DNA of 64,000 nt from CS4-C045 sp963844115 (GTDB taxonomy: Bacteria; Planctomycetota; Planctomycetia; Pirellulales; UBA7805), in NCBI GenBank assembly GCA_963844115.1, contig CAWJNN010000002.1, forward strand, positions 33,520 to 97,519, read 5' to 3'. Both the position numbers and the translations under genes were made by a program. Every line of letters begins with the position of its first letter. The first letter of the stretch is position 1. The notes beneath the pieces are model-generated. The model saw only the letters and a program-made list of their open reading frames with translations, did no database searches and was not told the origin of the DNA. Shown in pieces: positions 9,274-18,409 of this stretch.

Positions 9274-9726
9274 ATGTCTGCCTATCTCAAAGAACTTGCA
9301 CGCCAGGTGCGCGAATCTACTCTGCAGCGACTGGATGAAGCGCGGCCTGCCTGGCTAACGTGGGCGCCGGACGGCACGTCGAATCACATCCTATGGCACG
9401 CGGGACATGCGGTTTGGCTGCAAGATGTCTTGTGCCTGGAGCCGTTGACGGGCAAAAACAACTTGCCAGCTGGTTGGGCGGAGATGTTTGGCTCCCGCTG
9501 CCGACCTGTGGCCGAAACGATCGAGTGGCCGTCGGTCCACGAAGTACGGACGCGCTTGACGGAACAGCTGGAGGATATCTATGCGGCACTGGACGCTGCC
9601 GGGTTGACCGACAACGATGTGCCGGAATTGGGTGGACGGATCATCCACGGATTGCATGACGAGGCCCGACATCAGGGCGAGATGTACCTGCTGCTGAAAT
9701 TGTGCCAGGCTCAGCACGTCGCCTAA
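9274..9726 (+). CDS. DinB-family four-helix protein
   Basis: This 150-residue protein has the DinB/YfiT layout of a metal-binding four-helix bundle. One histidine comes early (SNHILWHAGHAVWL) and a pair comes late (IIHGLHDEARHQGEM); these three positions are the usual metal ligands. The ATG at 9274 was chosen because conserved sequence begins at once (MSAYLKELARQVRESTL) and an earlier frame-open stretch is only the shadow of the upstream gene. Members of the family include thiol transferases and DNA-damage-inducible proteins; substrate and induction here are unknown. Confidence 0.75.
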   Translation: MSAYLKELARQVRESTLQRLDEARPAWLTWAPDGTSNHILWHAGHAVWLQDVLCLEPLTGKNNLPAGWAEMFGSRCRPVAETIEWPSVHEVRTRLTEQLEDIYAALDAAGLTDNDVPELGGRIIHGLHDEARHQGEMYLLLKLCQAQHVA

Positions 9727-9804
9727 TATTGTCGCGGGTGATGTCTCCAATCGGGAAGTATTTCGCCACGGGTTAACCAAGCGCGGCCTGCGGTCGCAAC
9801 CAAA

Positions 9805-9852
9805 GTAGGACGGAATGCCATTCCGTCCAGACGGATTAGCAATCCGTCCTAC
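9805..9852. repeat. Palindromic repeat related to gtaggacggaatgccattcc
   Basis: It contains ggacggaatgccattccgtcc, a perfect hairpin, followed by a degenerate second palindrome ending in ccgtcctac. A related element is at 20254-20277 in inverse orientation. Confidence 0.8.
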
Positions 9853-10053
9853 GAATTCGCGCAAGAAAACAAGAAGTAGAACGTTAGTAGCACGGATTGA
9901 ACACGGATTTATTTGTTGAGAATCGGAATCTCTCTCAATCTGGCGATCTGTGTCACATCCGTGTTTCGATAATTATCGCTGACAGCTCGGAACATGTGTC
10001 GTGTCGGACTTACGTGATGCCCCATCGTTAGGTTCCGCAGGGGTGCGGAACGT

Positions 10054-10190
10054 CTAAGAACGTGTTTGGGAATTCGTACGATGACCCTCCGAGGCCGTCG
10101 CAAACATCCAAATCACAGCAATCGACGGCCTCGGAGGGCCATCGTACAAGTGCCCTGGACGATTCTCGTATTTTCAAAACACTTTCTCAG
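10054..10190 (+). mobile_element. MITE-like element, copy 1 (137 bp)
   Basis: It is bounded by ctaagaacgtgttt (10054-10067) and its degenerate inverse aaacactttctcag (10177-10190). Inside is a second inverted repeat, cgtacgatgnccctccgagg (from 10075), facing its complement at 10123-10147. It has no coding capacity. The reverse complement recurs at 20016-20154. Confidence 0.7.
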
Positions 10191-10196
10191 TGTGCA

Positions 10197-10712
10197 ATGA
10201 GCGTTAACATCGAGATCAAAGCTCGGTCGAGGGATTTTCAGGGGCAGATGGCGCTGGCTGCCGACTTGGCCGATACGGGTCCGCATCTGATTCACCAGCG
10301 CGACACGTTTTTTCACGTTTCGCGCGGACGGCTCAAGCTGCGTGACTTCGGTAACGGCAAGGGCGAGTTGATCCAATACGACCGCCCGGACCAGGGAGGT
10401 CCGAAAAAGTCCACCTATTCGCTGGTAGCAGTCGCGGAACCGGATTCGATGCGCGGGGTACTTGCCGATTCGCTTGGTATACGCGGCGAAGTCGTCAAAC
10501 GTCGGACTCTGTTTCTAGCCGGTTCGACGCGGATTCATTTTGACGAGGTGGAAGGGCTGGGCGACTTCATCGAATTAGAAGTCGTGATGGCGCCGGATCA
10601 GCCGCCTCAGGAAGGCCACGACACCGCCAGGCAGTTGATGTCGGACCTCGCGATCCAGTCTGAAGACCTGATCGACGGCGCTTACATCGACTTGTTGGAG
10701 TCCCGGCTCTAG
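10197..10712 (+). CDS. CYTH-domain protein (class IV adenylate cyclase / triphosphate tunnel family)
   Basis: The ATG at 10197 gives 171 residues starting MSVNIEIKARSRD. NIEIK corresponds to the ExExK opening of CYTH domains, with asparagine in place of the first acid, as also seen in CyaB-like proteins. Further tunnel residues are HQRDTFF, GRLKLRD, IQYDRPD, KRRTLFL, RIHFDEVEGLGDFIELEVV and the ending DLLE. Family members hydrolyse inorganic or thiamine triphosphate or make cAMP; which applies here cannot be told. A MITE-like repeat fills the leader, leaving no clear ribosome site. The next gene is convergent. Confidence 0.85.
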   Translation: MSVNIEIKARSRDFQGQMALAADLADTGPHLIHQRDTFFHVSRGRLKLRDFGNGKGELIQYDRPDQGGPKKSTYSLVAVAEPDSMRGVLADSLGIRGEVVKRRTLFLAGSTRIHFDEVEGLGDFIELEVVMAPDQPPQEGHDTARQLMSDLAIQSEDLIDGAYIDLLESRL

Positions 10713-10747
10713 GCGGAATAGAAAACCGCCTGAAGGTGGGACTCCAA

Positions 10748-11845
10748 CTAGCCTGGATATTCCCAGGGGCCGAATCGGCGTTCGCGGTATTCCAGTAGGC
10801 CATGGGTCGCGTGATAGAGTGGGCCGCAGTCCAGGTCGATGCTCTCGGCCCGCTCGAACAGGCTGCATAACGCCACGACACTGCGGATGACCCACGGCTG
10901 GGCCAGTTCGTGCGGGTCGAGCGCCAGGGCGAGAAATTCCAGGGTATGACCGGTCGTGTCCAGTCGCAGGGCCACACCGGGTACCGTTCGATTGCTGGCG
11001 AGATAGTCGGTCGAAAACGTACCGTCTTGCTGTTGGAAGGCCCGCGCCATCTGGATCGCATTCTGAATCCGGTGATCGGCCGCGATCCAGCCGCCCGATA
11101 AATCGTCGTTTGACTGGCGATATTTCTCCAGCGCCATGGCCATACCGATCAAGCGGTGTGTTCCGCCGCAGGCGCTGTCGTTCAGATTTTGGTCCGCCTC
11201 CATCTGCACGATTTTCTCGATCGTCCACGTCTGTCCATCGCCGGCGCTCCATCGGTCGTTGATATCCAGATAGTGGCTCAGCGCGATCAGTGTCCAACTG
11301 CACTCCTTGCCCTCCTCCAGATCCCACTGCGCCTGTTGCAGGATATCGAGCAACTGGTAGGTACGCCCCTGGAACTTGATTGGCTGGTCCAGCTTCAAGC
11401 CACATTGCGTCATGATGGCCAGCCACTGGTCGTAGTGGCCTTGCCCCTTTTTGTCACCAGGATCAAGAACGACACGCAGACCGCGGCGGCCGCCAGGAAG
11501 ATCGCGCGTGCCATCTTCCAGCATCCAGCCGATCATCGGTTTGCCATCCAACACCCACTGGATCGCACCGGTCTGTTCGTCTCCCGCATAGACCTGAAAT
11601 CGCATCCCGAAGGGCAGGGCACCATGCAGGATTTGCCACGCCGCATGACGACCGACGTCGAGATGGCGCTGAGTAAACGTATGATTCAGCGCGCGGTCGA
11701 TCATCTGTTTCAGCTGCTGGTCACTCGGTAACTCGGTCGCTGCCGCCGGCAGCGGAATGGGCGAATCGGGCAACGGCCGCTCACGGCAACCGGTAGGGAG
11801 AAAAATGGCAAAAGCCAACATCAGACGTGGTAATATTCGGGCCAT
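10748..11845 (-). CDS. Lipoprotein of unknown function, 365 aa
   Basis: From the ATG at 11843-11845 the protein begins MARILPRLMLAFAIFLPTGC, a lipoprotein signal peptide with the lipid cysteine at residue 20. The frame stays open upstream, but that part does not look like protein. The mature region is mostly helical, with repeated short patterns such as YQLLDILQQAQWDLEEG, SWTLIALSHYL, HRLIGMAMALEKYRQ, HRIQNAIQMARAFQQQDGTFS and GHTLEFLALALD. These resemble the alpha/alpha barrel of the squalene-hopene cyclase and prenyltransferase type. I recognise it only as a planctomycete family often given misleading names. It is divergent from the metalloprotease gene. Confidence 0.65.
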   Translation of the reverse strand: MARILPRLMLAFAIFLPTGCRERPLPDSPIPLPAAATELPSDQQLKQMIDRALNHTFTQRHLDVGRHAAWQILHGALPFGMRFQVYAGDEQTGAIQWVLDGKPMIGWMLEDGTRDLPGGRRGLRVVLDPGDKKGQGHYDQWLAIMTQCGLKLDQPIKFQGRTYQLLDILQQAQWDLEEGKECSWTLIALSHYLDINDRWSAGDGQTWTIEKIVQMEADQNLNDSACGGTHRLIGMAMALEKYRQSNDDLSGGWIAADHRIQNAIQMARAFQQQDGTFSTDYLASNRTVPGVALRLDTTGHTLEFLALALDPHELAQPWVIRSVVALCSLFERAESIDLDCGPLYHATHGLLEYRERRFGPWEYPG

Positions 11846-12052
11846 CAGAGCGAACTTCCTGGTAGCCGGTTGGTGTCGGCCATGGTTCGACGTAGGGAGT
11901 GCCAATAGACTGAAGCTATGCAGAATAGCAGGCGATCTAGCGTTTATCCAGCAAAAGCCGATTTCGTCATCGAACCTTAGCCGCCCAGCCGACGTAGTAA
12001 TGGTGGATAACCCCGTTTTGGATAGCCGATAACTTGGAGTGATTTTCGAACG

Positions 12053-12721
12053 ATGATTTTCGATCCGAAGTATTTCCTGTTTATTGCACCCGCCCTGCTG
12101 CTGGCTCTCTGGGCCCAGTACCGCATCCGAAGTGCCTACGCGCAGGCACAGCAAATCGGGACGCGAATTCGAGGCGCGACGGCGGCCCGGCAGATTCTCG
12201 ATTCCGCCGGGCTGCAACAGGTTGCCATCGAGCAGGTACCGGGGCATCTGAGCGACCATTACGATCCGCGCGACAAAGTGTTGCGGCTCAGTCCAGACGT
12301 CTACAACAGCAATAGCCTTGCCGCTGTTGGGATCGCAGCTCATGAAGCGGGGCATGCCCTCCAGGACGCCGGTAACTACGCACCACTCGTGATCCGAAAC
12401 GCGGTGGTGCCGGCGGCTAGTTTCGGAAGTGGCGCTGGAATCTGGATGTGCCTGCTCGGCGTGATGTTTCAGTGGCAGCCGCTGCTGCTGGTCGGCATCG
12501 CAGTGTTCAGCGTCGTCGTCGTCTTTCAGTTAGTAAACTTGCCGGTCGAATTTAACGCCAGCGCGCGAGCGAAAGCACAGCTGGTTGAATTGGGCATCGT
12601 GCCGCACAACGAGATGTTCTACGTCAATAAGGTGCTCAACGCCGCGGCACTCACGTACGTCGCCGCAACGCTGCAGTCCATCATGATCCTGCTGTATTAC
12701 ATCACGCGTGCTCGCGACTAA
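12053..12721 (+). CDS. Zinc metallopeptidase of the YugP family, membrane-bound
   Basis: This 222-residue integral membrane protein carries the zinc site AAHEAGHALQDA near residues 97-108 (HExxH). An N-terminal hydrophobic segment (ILFIAPALLLALWAQ-like) precedes it and two or three hydrophobic segments follow it, around LLVGIAVFSVVVVFQLV. The motif SDHYDPRDKVLRLSPDVY upstream of the zinc site is a strong family marker. The distal part, LPVEFNASARAKAQL, contains the conserved E/N-SAR region. The substrate is not known. The start ATG is preceded by a weak purine stretch. Confidence 0.85.
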   Translation: MIFDPKYFLFIAPALLLALWAQYRIRSAYAQAQQIGTRIRGATAARQILDSAGLQQVAIEQVPGHLSDHYDPRDKVLRLSPDVYNSNSLAAVGIAAHEAGHALQDAGNYAPLVIRNAVVPAASFGSGAGIWMCLLGVMFQWQPLLLVGIAVFSVVVVFQLVNLPVEFNASARAKAQLVELGIVPHNEMFYVNKVLNAAALTYVAATLQSIMILLYYITRARD

Positions 12722-12900
12722 AATATCCGTCACGCGGATCATGATACCTGCTATCGCACGGCTCGCCCTTCTCGGCGGACCGTTACACGAATCTCCTAGT
12801 CGTGATTCAGGCATGACGACATGACGTTTATAGGTAAGCGCACCCGTAGGGCGGGCATCGCCCACCGCAGCCGGCGATCCTGGGTGTTACGGGTATCTGA

Positions 12901-14592
12901 TCAATACCCGGCGGCTTTTCCAGGAACGCGCGGGTCGTGGACTCCGACAAAACCGCGCTCGTCGCCGTCGAGACCGATCGCCTGCGTCACGCCAACATAC
13001 GGCATCAGCTGGATTTGGTGTCCGCGCTGGCGCATGTTCTTGATGATTGCTTCGTCGAGGTTCGCCTCGACAAATAGTCGGTCGGGTGACCACTGATGAT
13101 GAAAACGAGCGGCAGCGACGGCGTCCCCTAGACTCATCCCGCCGTCGATGTGATGGACGATTGTCAGGACCACCTGCGAAATGATACGCGGTCCGCCGGC
13201 CGCACCGAGTGTGAGGACCGGCTGGTCGTCCTTGAGCACGATCGTGGGGCTCATGCTGGATAGCGGCCGCTTCCCCGGCGCAATCGAATTTGCCTCCGCA
13301 CCGACCAGGCCGAAGGCGTTAGGAACACCCGGTTGGCTGGAGAAATCGTCCATCTGGTTGTTCAGCACCACGCCGGTACCTGGCACGACGACCTTGGATC
13401 CAAAGGCAGTATTGAGCGTCGTCGTGATGGCGACCCAATTTCCCGCTGCGTCGGCCGCTGCAATATGCGTTGTGTGTTTGCCGAAAACATCTGTCTGCCA
13501 GGCCGGTGGAGTTCCGTGGCCGGGGATCTTCGCCGCCGTAGATAGCTGAATCCGCTTGGCCTGTTGACGAGCATATTGTTTGTCAATCAGCCCGCGGGGC
13601 ACCTTGGCAAAATCCGGATCGCCCAGCCAGTACGCTCGGTCCGCAAACGCCTGTTTCATCGCTTCGGCCACAAGATGAGTTCGATCGTCGGGTGACGTAT
13701 CGCCGAGTTGGAAGTTTTCCAGAATGTTCAAGATTTGCGCGACGTGTACACCGCCGGAACCAGGCGGCGGAAAACCGACGACTTGATAACCTCGGTACGT
13801 ACTGCGAACCGGTTCGCGACGTTTAACCTCGTAGTTGCGAAAATCGTCGCTTGTAAGGACGCCGTCATTGTCCCGCATCCACGTCTCGACCTTGTTGGCG
13901 AACGGTCCTTCGTAGAACCATTCAACACCGTGCTCCGCAATCGCGCGATACGTTTCCGCCAGGTCGTGTAAACGGAGCACGTCGCCCGCCTGGTAGGGGT
14001 GGCCGTCTGCCTTAAGCAACATCAGTCGCGAGCCGGCAAAGCGGGCGAGATGCTTCCGTTCCGATCGAAGCCGGGAGGCGTAGACGCGGTCTAGCGGGAA
14101 GCCCTTTTCCGCAGTCGCGGCGGCCGGCGCCAGCAGTTCGGGCAGGTTCCGTTTTCCATAGTGTTGAACTGCATACGCGTAGGCGGCCAGCGCGCCGGGC
14201 GTACCGACGGCCAGCGCTCCGGTTTTGCTTAACTCCGGTTGGGCCTGGCCCTCACGCACATACATATCGCGACTCGCACCGAGGGGAGCCGTCTCGCGAC
14301 CGTCGATGGCAACCAGCGTCGCATCCGCCAGTCGCAGAACCATGAAGCATCCGCCACCGATGCCGGAATTGTGCCCGTCGACGACACCTAACATCAGGGC
14401 GGCGGCAATCGCCCCGTCAATCGCATTGCCGCCGTCGCGCATCACGGCGACGGCCGCATCGGTCGCATAGGGGTTGACCGTCGCGACCATACCCTGCGTG
14501 CCGCGCGCGGAAGAATTGTCTGCAGCGCGCACGTCGCCCATGGTGGTGAAAAACGTGCCAACGATGACTACGCAAAGACTGAGATTGTTCAT
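12901..14592 (-). CDS. ggt: Gamma-glutamyltranspeptidase
   Basis: This 563-residue protein starts with a signal peptide (MNNLSLCVVIVGTFFTTMGD) and should act in the periplasm on glutathione and other gamma-glutamyl compounds. Family blocks in order are ARGTQGMVATVNPYAT, GGNAIDGAIAAALMLGV, GIGGGCFMV, REPVRSTYRGYQVVGFPPPGSGG, HLVAEAMKQAFADRAYWLGD, then KHTTHIAAADAAGN. The second threonine or its neighbour in TTH is the autoprocessing nucleophile, so the protein should split into large and small subunits. Further on are LNNQMDDFS and SSMSPTIV, which line the active site. The length is normal and nothing is missing. Confidence 0.93.
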   Translation of the reverse strand: MNNLSLCVVIVGTFFTTMGDVRAADNSSARGTQGMVATVNPYATDAAVAVMRDGGNAIDGAIAAALMLGVVDGHNSGIGGGCFMVLRLADATLVAIDGRETAPLGASRDMYVREGQAQPELSKTGALAVGTPGALAAYAYAVQHYGKRNLPELLAPAAATAEKGFPLDRVYASRLRSERKHLARFAGSRLMLLKADGHPYQAGDVLRLHDLAETYRAIAEHGVEWFYEGPFANKVETWMRDNDGVLTSDDFRNYEVKRREPVRSTYRGYQVVGFPPPGSGGVHVAQILNILENFQLGDTSPDDRTHLVAEAMKQAFADRAYWLGDPDFAKVPRGLIDKQYARQQAKRIQLSTAAKIPGHGTPPAWQTDVFGKHTTHIAAADAAGNWVAITTTLNTAFGSKVVVPGTGVVLNNQMDDFSSQPGVPNAFGLVGAEANSIAPGKRPLSSMSPTIVLKDDQPVLTLGAAGGPRIISQVVLTIVHHIDGGMSLGDAVAAARFHHQWSPDRLFVEANLDEAIIKNMRQRGHQIQLMPYVGVTQAIGLDGDERGFVGVHDPRVPGKAAGY

Positions 14593-14686
14593 GCAAGTAT
14601 TCTATGCGGCCGGCGGCTCTGCCGCCTACTGGGCTACAATCGAGCCCGGCCTATAGGATGACATTCGTCGTCGTCACGAACATGAG

Positions 14687-14775
14687 GGGGTCGGGAGTCT
14701 TTTTTCCTGTCGCCGAAAACCGCTCACCTATTGTGAAAGTCGTAACCGGCGACAGGAAAAACGACTCCCGACCCC
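14687..14775. repeat. Long near-perfect inverted repeat between ggt and the FtsX permease
   Basis: Two 29-bp arms (14687-14715 and 14747-14775) differ at one position and enclose a 31-nt loop. The arms begin ggggtcgggagtc and end cctgtcgccg. It lies in the divergent intergenic region, about 110 bp before the permease start. Confidence 0.92.
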
Positions 14776-14884
14776 GTGGCGTTATCGACTCCATTTGCGT
14801 CTCGAAACGAACAACGTCGGTCGTTCTCGTTACAATTAGGAGCATACCTTCCTTTCCTGCGTCCTACCGGTGACACTTAAAAAC

Positions 14885-17800
14885 ATGTCGACCTTCCGTT
14901 TGGTTTGTTCAAGCCTGCGACATTATTGGCGCAGCAACGTGGCTGTCGCGCTGGGTGTCGCGGCCGCGACGGTGACGCTGACGGGTGCATTGCTGGTCGG
15001 CGACTCGGTTCGTGGAAGCCTTCGGTCCATCGCGCTCGATCGCTTGGGGAACATTAACGACCTGCTGGTAACGGACCGCTTCTTCCGTCGTGGACTGGCA
15101 GATGAAGTCGCCAATGGAACAGGCTTTCCCGAAGACGGTGTGGCCGAGCCCGCCATTGTGTTGCGAGGATCGGTCAAGAACCCCGTCAGCGGGAATTTCG
15201 TCGGCAACGTTACCGTGATCGGTTGCACGGCAAACTTTTGGAAACTCGGTAGCGGTGGGCCAGAGCAGTCTCCGGCGACCGATCAAATCGTCCTGAATAC
15301 GCAGCTCGCGAATCAGCTTAACGTTCACGTAGGGGATGCGGTCAACCTGCAGATAGGTCAAGCGAACGATATCCCCGGCGACAGCCCGCTGGGACGCAAG
15401 ACGGACACCATTCGGCGCAAGCAGTTACGTGTAAGCGAGGTGATTCCGACCGAAGGTTTGGGACGATTCGGGTTGCACCCCAGTCAACAACTTCCAGCCA
15501 ATGCGTACGTTGGCCTCGCGACGGTTCAGGCGATGCTGGACAAGCCGGATCGGGCGAACGCCATCCTGGTCGCGTCGCAATTTGCGACGAATGACCTTGA
15601 CCAGGGCGTTGCGGAATCCATCGTAGCCGTGCGGCCCACACTGGCCGATTACGGATTGCGCCTGGACGAAGTCCAACGAAAGGATGGTGACCGGACCGTA
15701 ACCCACTACTTGAATCTCACCAGCGACCGGATGCTGCTGGATCCACCAGTTGTCGAGGCGGCTCAACGTGCCTGGCGCGATCAGACGATCCAGGAAGTCC
15801 TGACGTATCTGGCCAACTGGATTGCGGGCGGCAACCAGAAGCTTCCTTATTCGACGATCACGGCGGTCGATTCGGTGGCTGAGTTGGGGCCGCTACTGGA
15901 GGACAATGGCCAACCGGTATTTTTGAAGGAAGATGGAATTGCCGTGACCGATTGGGCGACAAGGAACCAGCACTTAACGGTCTCGGTTGGTGATCCGGTC
16001 ACCATTACTTACTTTGCGCCGGACACCACGCACGGACAGGTCGAGGAAGACCACGCACGTTTTCGCCTGGCGGCAATCGTTCCTTTGGGTGGCGATGGCC
16101 AGCCCATCACGCCGGCCAACGATCCCGCGTTCACGCCCGAGGTGCCGGGAGTTACGGACCAGGAGTCAATCGACGATTGGGATCCACCGTTTCCTTTCGA
16201 TGCCACGCGAATTCGTGACGATCGCGACGACGCCTACTGGAAGAAGTACCGCGCCACTCCAAAAGCATTCGTCTCGTTAGACGCCGGACGAAGATTGTGG
16301 GGCAGCCGGTTTGGTGACACGACGTCGATCCGGGTCCTTGTCGGCCCGACGACAAATCGTGATCAGCTCGCCCGGCAGCTGTTGGCAGAGATCTCGCCGG
16401 AAACATTGGGATTCGAATTTCGGCCGATCAAGCTTCAGGCGCTGCGGGCCGCCAGTGGTACGACACCATTCGACGTTTTGTTCTTGATGTTCAGCGGTTT
16501 CTTGATTGCGGCGGCGTTGATGCTGGTGTCGCTGTTGTTTCGGCTGGGGATCGAACAGCGTATTTCCGACGTTGGCCTGATGACGGCCGTCGGATTCAAA
16601 ACGTCGAGCGTTACCAGGACTTTGGCCGCGGAAGGATTGATCGTTGCTTCCGTGGGTGCCTTGACGGGAATGATCGCCGGCTTGGGTTACGCGGCCTTGA
16701 TGCTGGTCGGTCTGCGAACGTGGTGGGTCGACGCGGTTTCCACACCCTTCCTACAGCTACACGCGACGGCGCCGAGCCTGGCGATCGGTTTTTTGGGCGG
16801 ATTGATCGTCTGTGGCATCACGATCGTTTTGACCTTGCGGCGCGCGACCAGACTTCCGCCGACCAGCTTGTTGGCGGGAAAGATTGAGGACTATGCGGCG
16901 CTATCAGGTTCAGCGTCGCGAAGGTCGCGGTGGATCGCGATTGTTGCCCTGTTGTTGGCATGCGGGCTAATACCCGTGGCCATGGGGCAGGGGGGCGGGG
17001 TCGTGGGCGGGGGCGGGGGCGAGATTCAGGCGGGCGCTTTTTTCGCCGCCGGCGCCCTGGTCTTACTGTCAGGTCTGCTGTGGATACGTGATCGATTGCG
17101 CGCGGCCGGTTCGGTAGTCTCTACCGGTCGGCCTTCCGGTGCGTTGTGGCTGGCTGAACGCAATGCGGCGCGAAATCCCGGTCGCAGTACGCTGACGATC
17201 GGGCTGGTTGCGTCCGCCAGTTTTCTGATTATTGCGATCAGTGCATTTCGCTTGGACGAAACGGATGCCGGTGGTGGCGGTTACAACCTGATCGGGCAAA
17301 GCGCCTCGCCGTTGTACTACGAACTGACGAGCGAGGAGGGGCAGTTTCAGTTAGGAATCGATCAGCCAACGGCACGGATGCTCGACGAGTCCGATTCGGT
17401 TGGCTTGCGTGTCCGCCCCGGCCAGGACGCCAGTTGCCTGAACCTGTATCGGCCCGATAAGCCGCGGGTGTTGGGTGTGCCGAATGAGATTTCGGCCGAT
17501 TTCTCGTGGGCAAGTCGCGGCGGGGCATCGCACAATCCCTGGGATTTGTTGAGGCAACCGCTGCCACCAGGCGACAACGCCGACGGTATCCGAACCGTGC
17601 CGGTGATTCTGGATCAGAACACGGCCATGTACAGCCTGCATCTTTGGAAGGGCGTCGGCGAGTCTCTGATGATTGAAACCGAGCGCGGTCAAACGGTGCG
17701 CCTGGTGATCGTAGCGTTGCTGAAGAACAGCATTTTCCAGGGCGATGTGTTGACCAGCGAACAGAATTTCCTGGAGTTGTTTCCGTCGGCCGGCGGTTAT

Positions 17801-18316
17801 CGCTATTTTCTGATCAAAACACCCGTCGACGAAGTCGCGAATCTGCAGACAGCCCTGGAAGACCGGCTGGCCGATTTTGGATTTGATGTCGTAACGACGC
17901 GCCGCCGGTTGCAGGACCTGTTCGCCGTGCAGAATACGTATCTGTCTACTTTTCAAACCCTGGGAGGACTGGGGTTGCTGCTGGGAACGCTGGGACTGGC
18001 GACGGTGCAACTGCGAAATGTTCTTGTGCGCCGAAGCGAGTTCGCGCTGATGCGCGCCGTCGGATATCGCCAACATCGACTGGCAACCGTGATTATGATG
18101 GAGAACGGGCTTCTGCTGCTCGCAGGATTGGGGATCGGTGTCGTGGCGGCCGTCGTTGCCGTCATGCCGCATCTGTTGGCCGGCGGTGCCCGATTGCCTT
18201 GGATGTCGTTGGCCGGGATGCTGGTTCTGGTCGTTGTCGTGGGACTGATCGCCGGATTGGGCGCCGTTCGCTCGATTCTACGCTCGCCGCTGATCGGCGC
18301 CCTGCGCGGAAATTGA
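14885..18316 (+). CDS. Very large FtsX-type ABC transporter permease
   Basis: The ATG at 14885 (a GTG at 14870 is possible) gives 1143 residues. The layout is an N-terminal membrane segment, a large extracytoplasmic domain of about 500 residues, three membrane helices of the FtsX kind near residues 535-650 (FLIAAALMLVSLLFRLGIEQR, then IGLMTAVGFK-like), two more helices in the middle, a second exported domain, and a C-terminal FtsX domain (LLLGTLGLATVQLRNVLVRRSEFALMRAVGYR). The duplicated FtsX plan is that of the MacB/LolC-like permeases. No ATPase is adjacent, so the partner is encoded elsewhere. The substrate is unknown; lipoprotein or peptide export is possible. Confidence 0.8.
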   Translation: MSTFRLVCSSLRHYWRSNVAVALGVAAATVTLTGALLVGDSVRGSLRSIALDRLGNINDLLVTDRFFRRGLADEVANGTGFPEDGVAEPAIVLRGSVKNPVSGNFVGNVTVIGCTANFWKLGSGGPEQSPATDQIVLNTQLANQLNVHVGDAVNLQIGQANDIPGDSPLGRKTDTIRRKQLRVSEVIPTEGLGRFGLHPSQQLPANAYVGLATVQAMLDKPDRANAILVASQFATNDLDQGVAESIVAVRPTLADYGLRLDEVQRKDGDRTVTHYLNLTSDRMLLDPPVVEAAQRAWRDQTIQEVLTYLANWIAGGNQKLPYSTITAVDSVAELGPLLEDNGQPVFLKEDGIAVTDWATRNQHLTVSVGDPVTITYFAPDTTHGQVEEDHARFRLAAIVPLGGDGQPITPANDPAFTPEVPGVTDQESIDDWDPPFPFDATRIRDDRDDAYWKKYRATPKAFVSLDAGRRLWGSRFGDTTSIRVLVGPTTNRDQLARQLLAEISPETLGFEFRPIKLQALRAASGTTPFDVLFLMFSGFLIAAALMLVSLLFRLGIEQRISDVGLMTAVGFKTSSVTRTLAAEGLIVASVGALTGMIAGLGYAALMLVGLRTWWVDAVSTPFLQLHATAPSLAIGFLGGLIVCGITIVLTLRRATRLPPTSLLAGKIEDYAALSGSASRRSRWIAIVALLLACGLIPVAMGQGGGVVGGGGGEIQAGAFFAAGALVLLSGLLWIRDRLRAAGSVVSTGRPSGALWLAERNAARNPGRSTLTIGLVASASFLIIAISAFRLDETDAGGGGYNLIGQSASPLYYELTSEEGQFQLGIDQPTARMLDESDSVGLRVRPGQDASCLNLYRPDKPRVLGVPNEISADFSWASRGGASHNPWDLLRQPLPPGDNADGIRTVPVILDQNTAMYSLHLWKGVGESLMIETERGQTVRLVIVALLKNSIFQGDVLTSEQNFLELFPSAGGYRYFLIKTPVDEVANLQTALEDRLADFGFDVVTTRRRLQDLFAVQNTYLSTFQTLGGLGLLLGTLGLATVQLRNVLVRRSEFALMRAVGYRQHRLATVIMMENGLLLLAGLGIGVVAAVVAVMPHLLAGGARLPWMSLAGMLVLVVVVGLIAGLGAVRSILRSPLIGALRGN

Positions 18317-18409
18317 CGACTGCTCGGACCGTTCCTCTCCCTACAGAACGGCGACCGATTCGGTTAGACTGCAGACGAACACGAGAAGCAAAGACAGGAA
18401 AATCCACTT

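Larger units (their letters stand above)
9727..10196. other. Gene-free region built from repeats
   Basis: No gene is seen in these 470 bp. The region holds a palindromic element (9805-9852), a stretch resembling 20160-20210 in inverse orientation, and a MITE-like element (10054-10190) that runs to within 7 bp of the next start codon. Confidence 0.7.
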
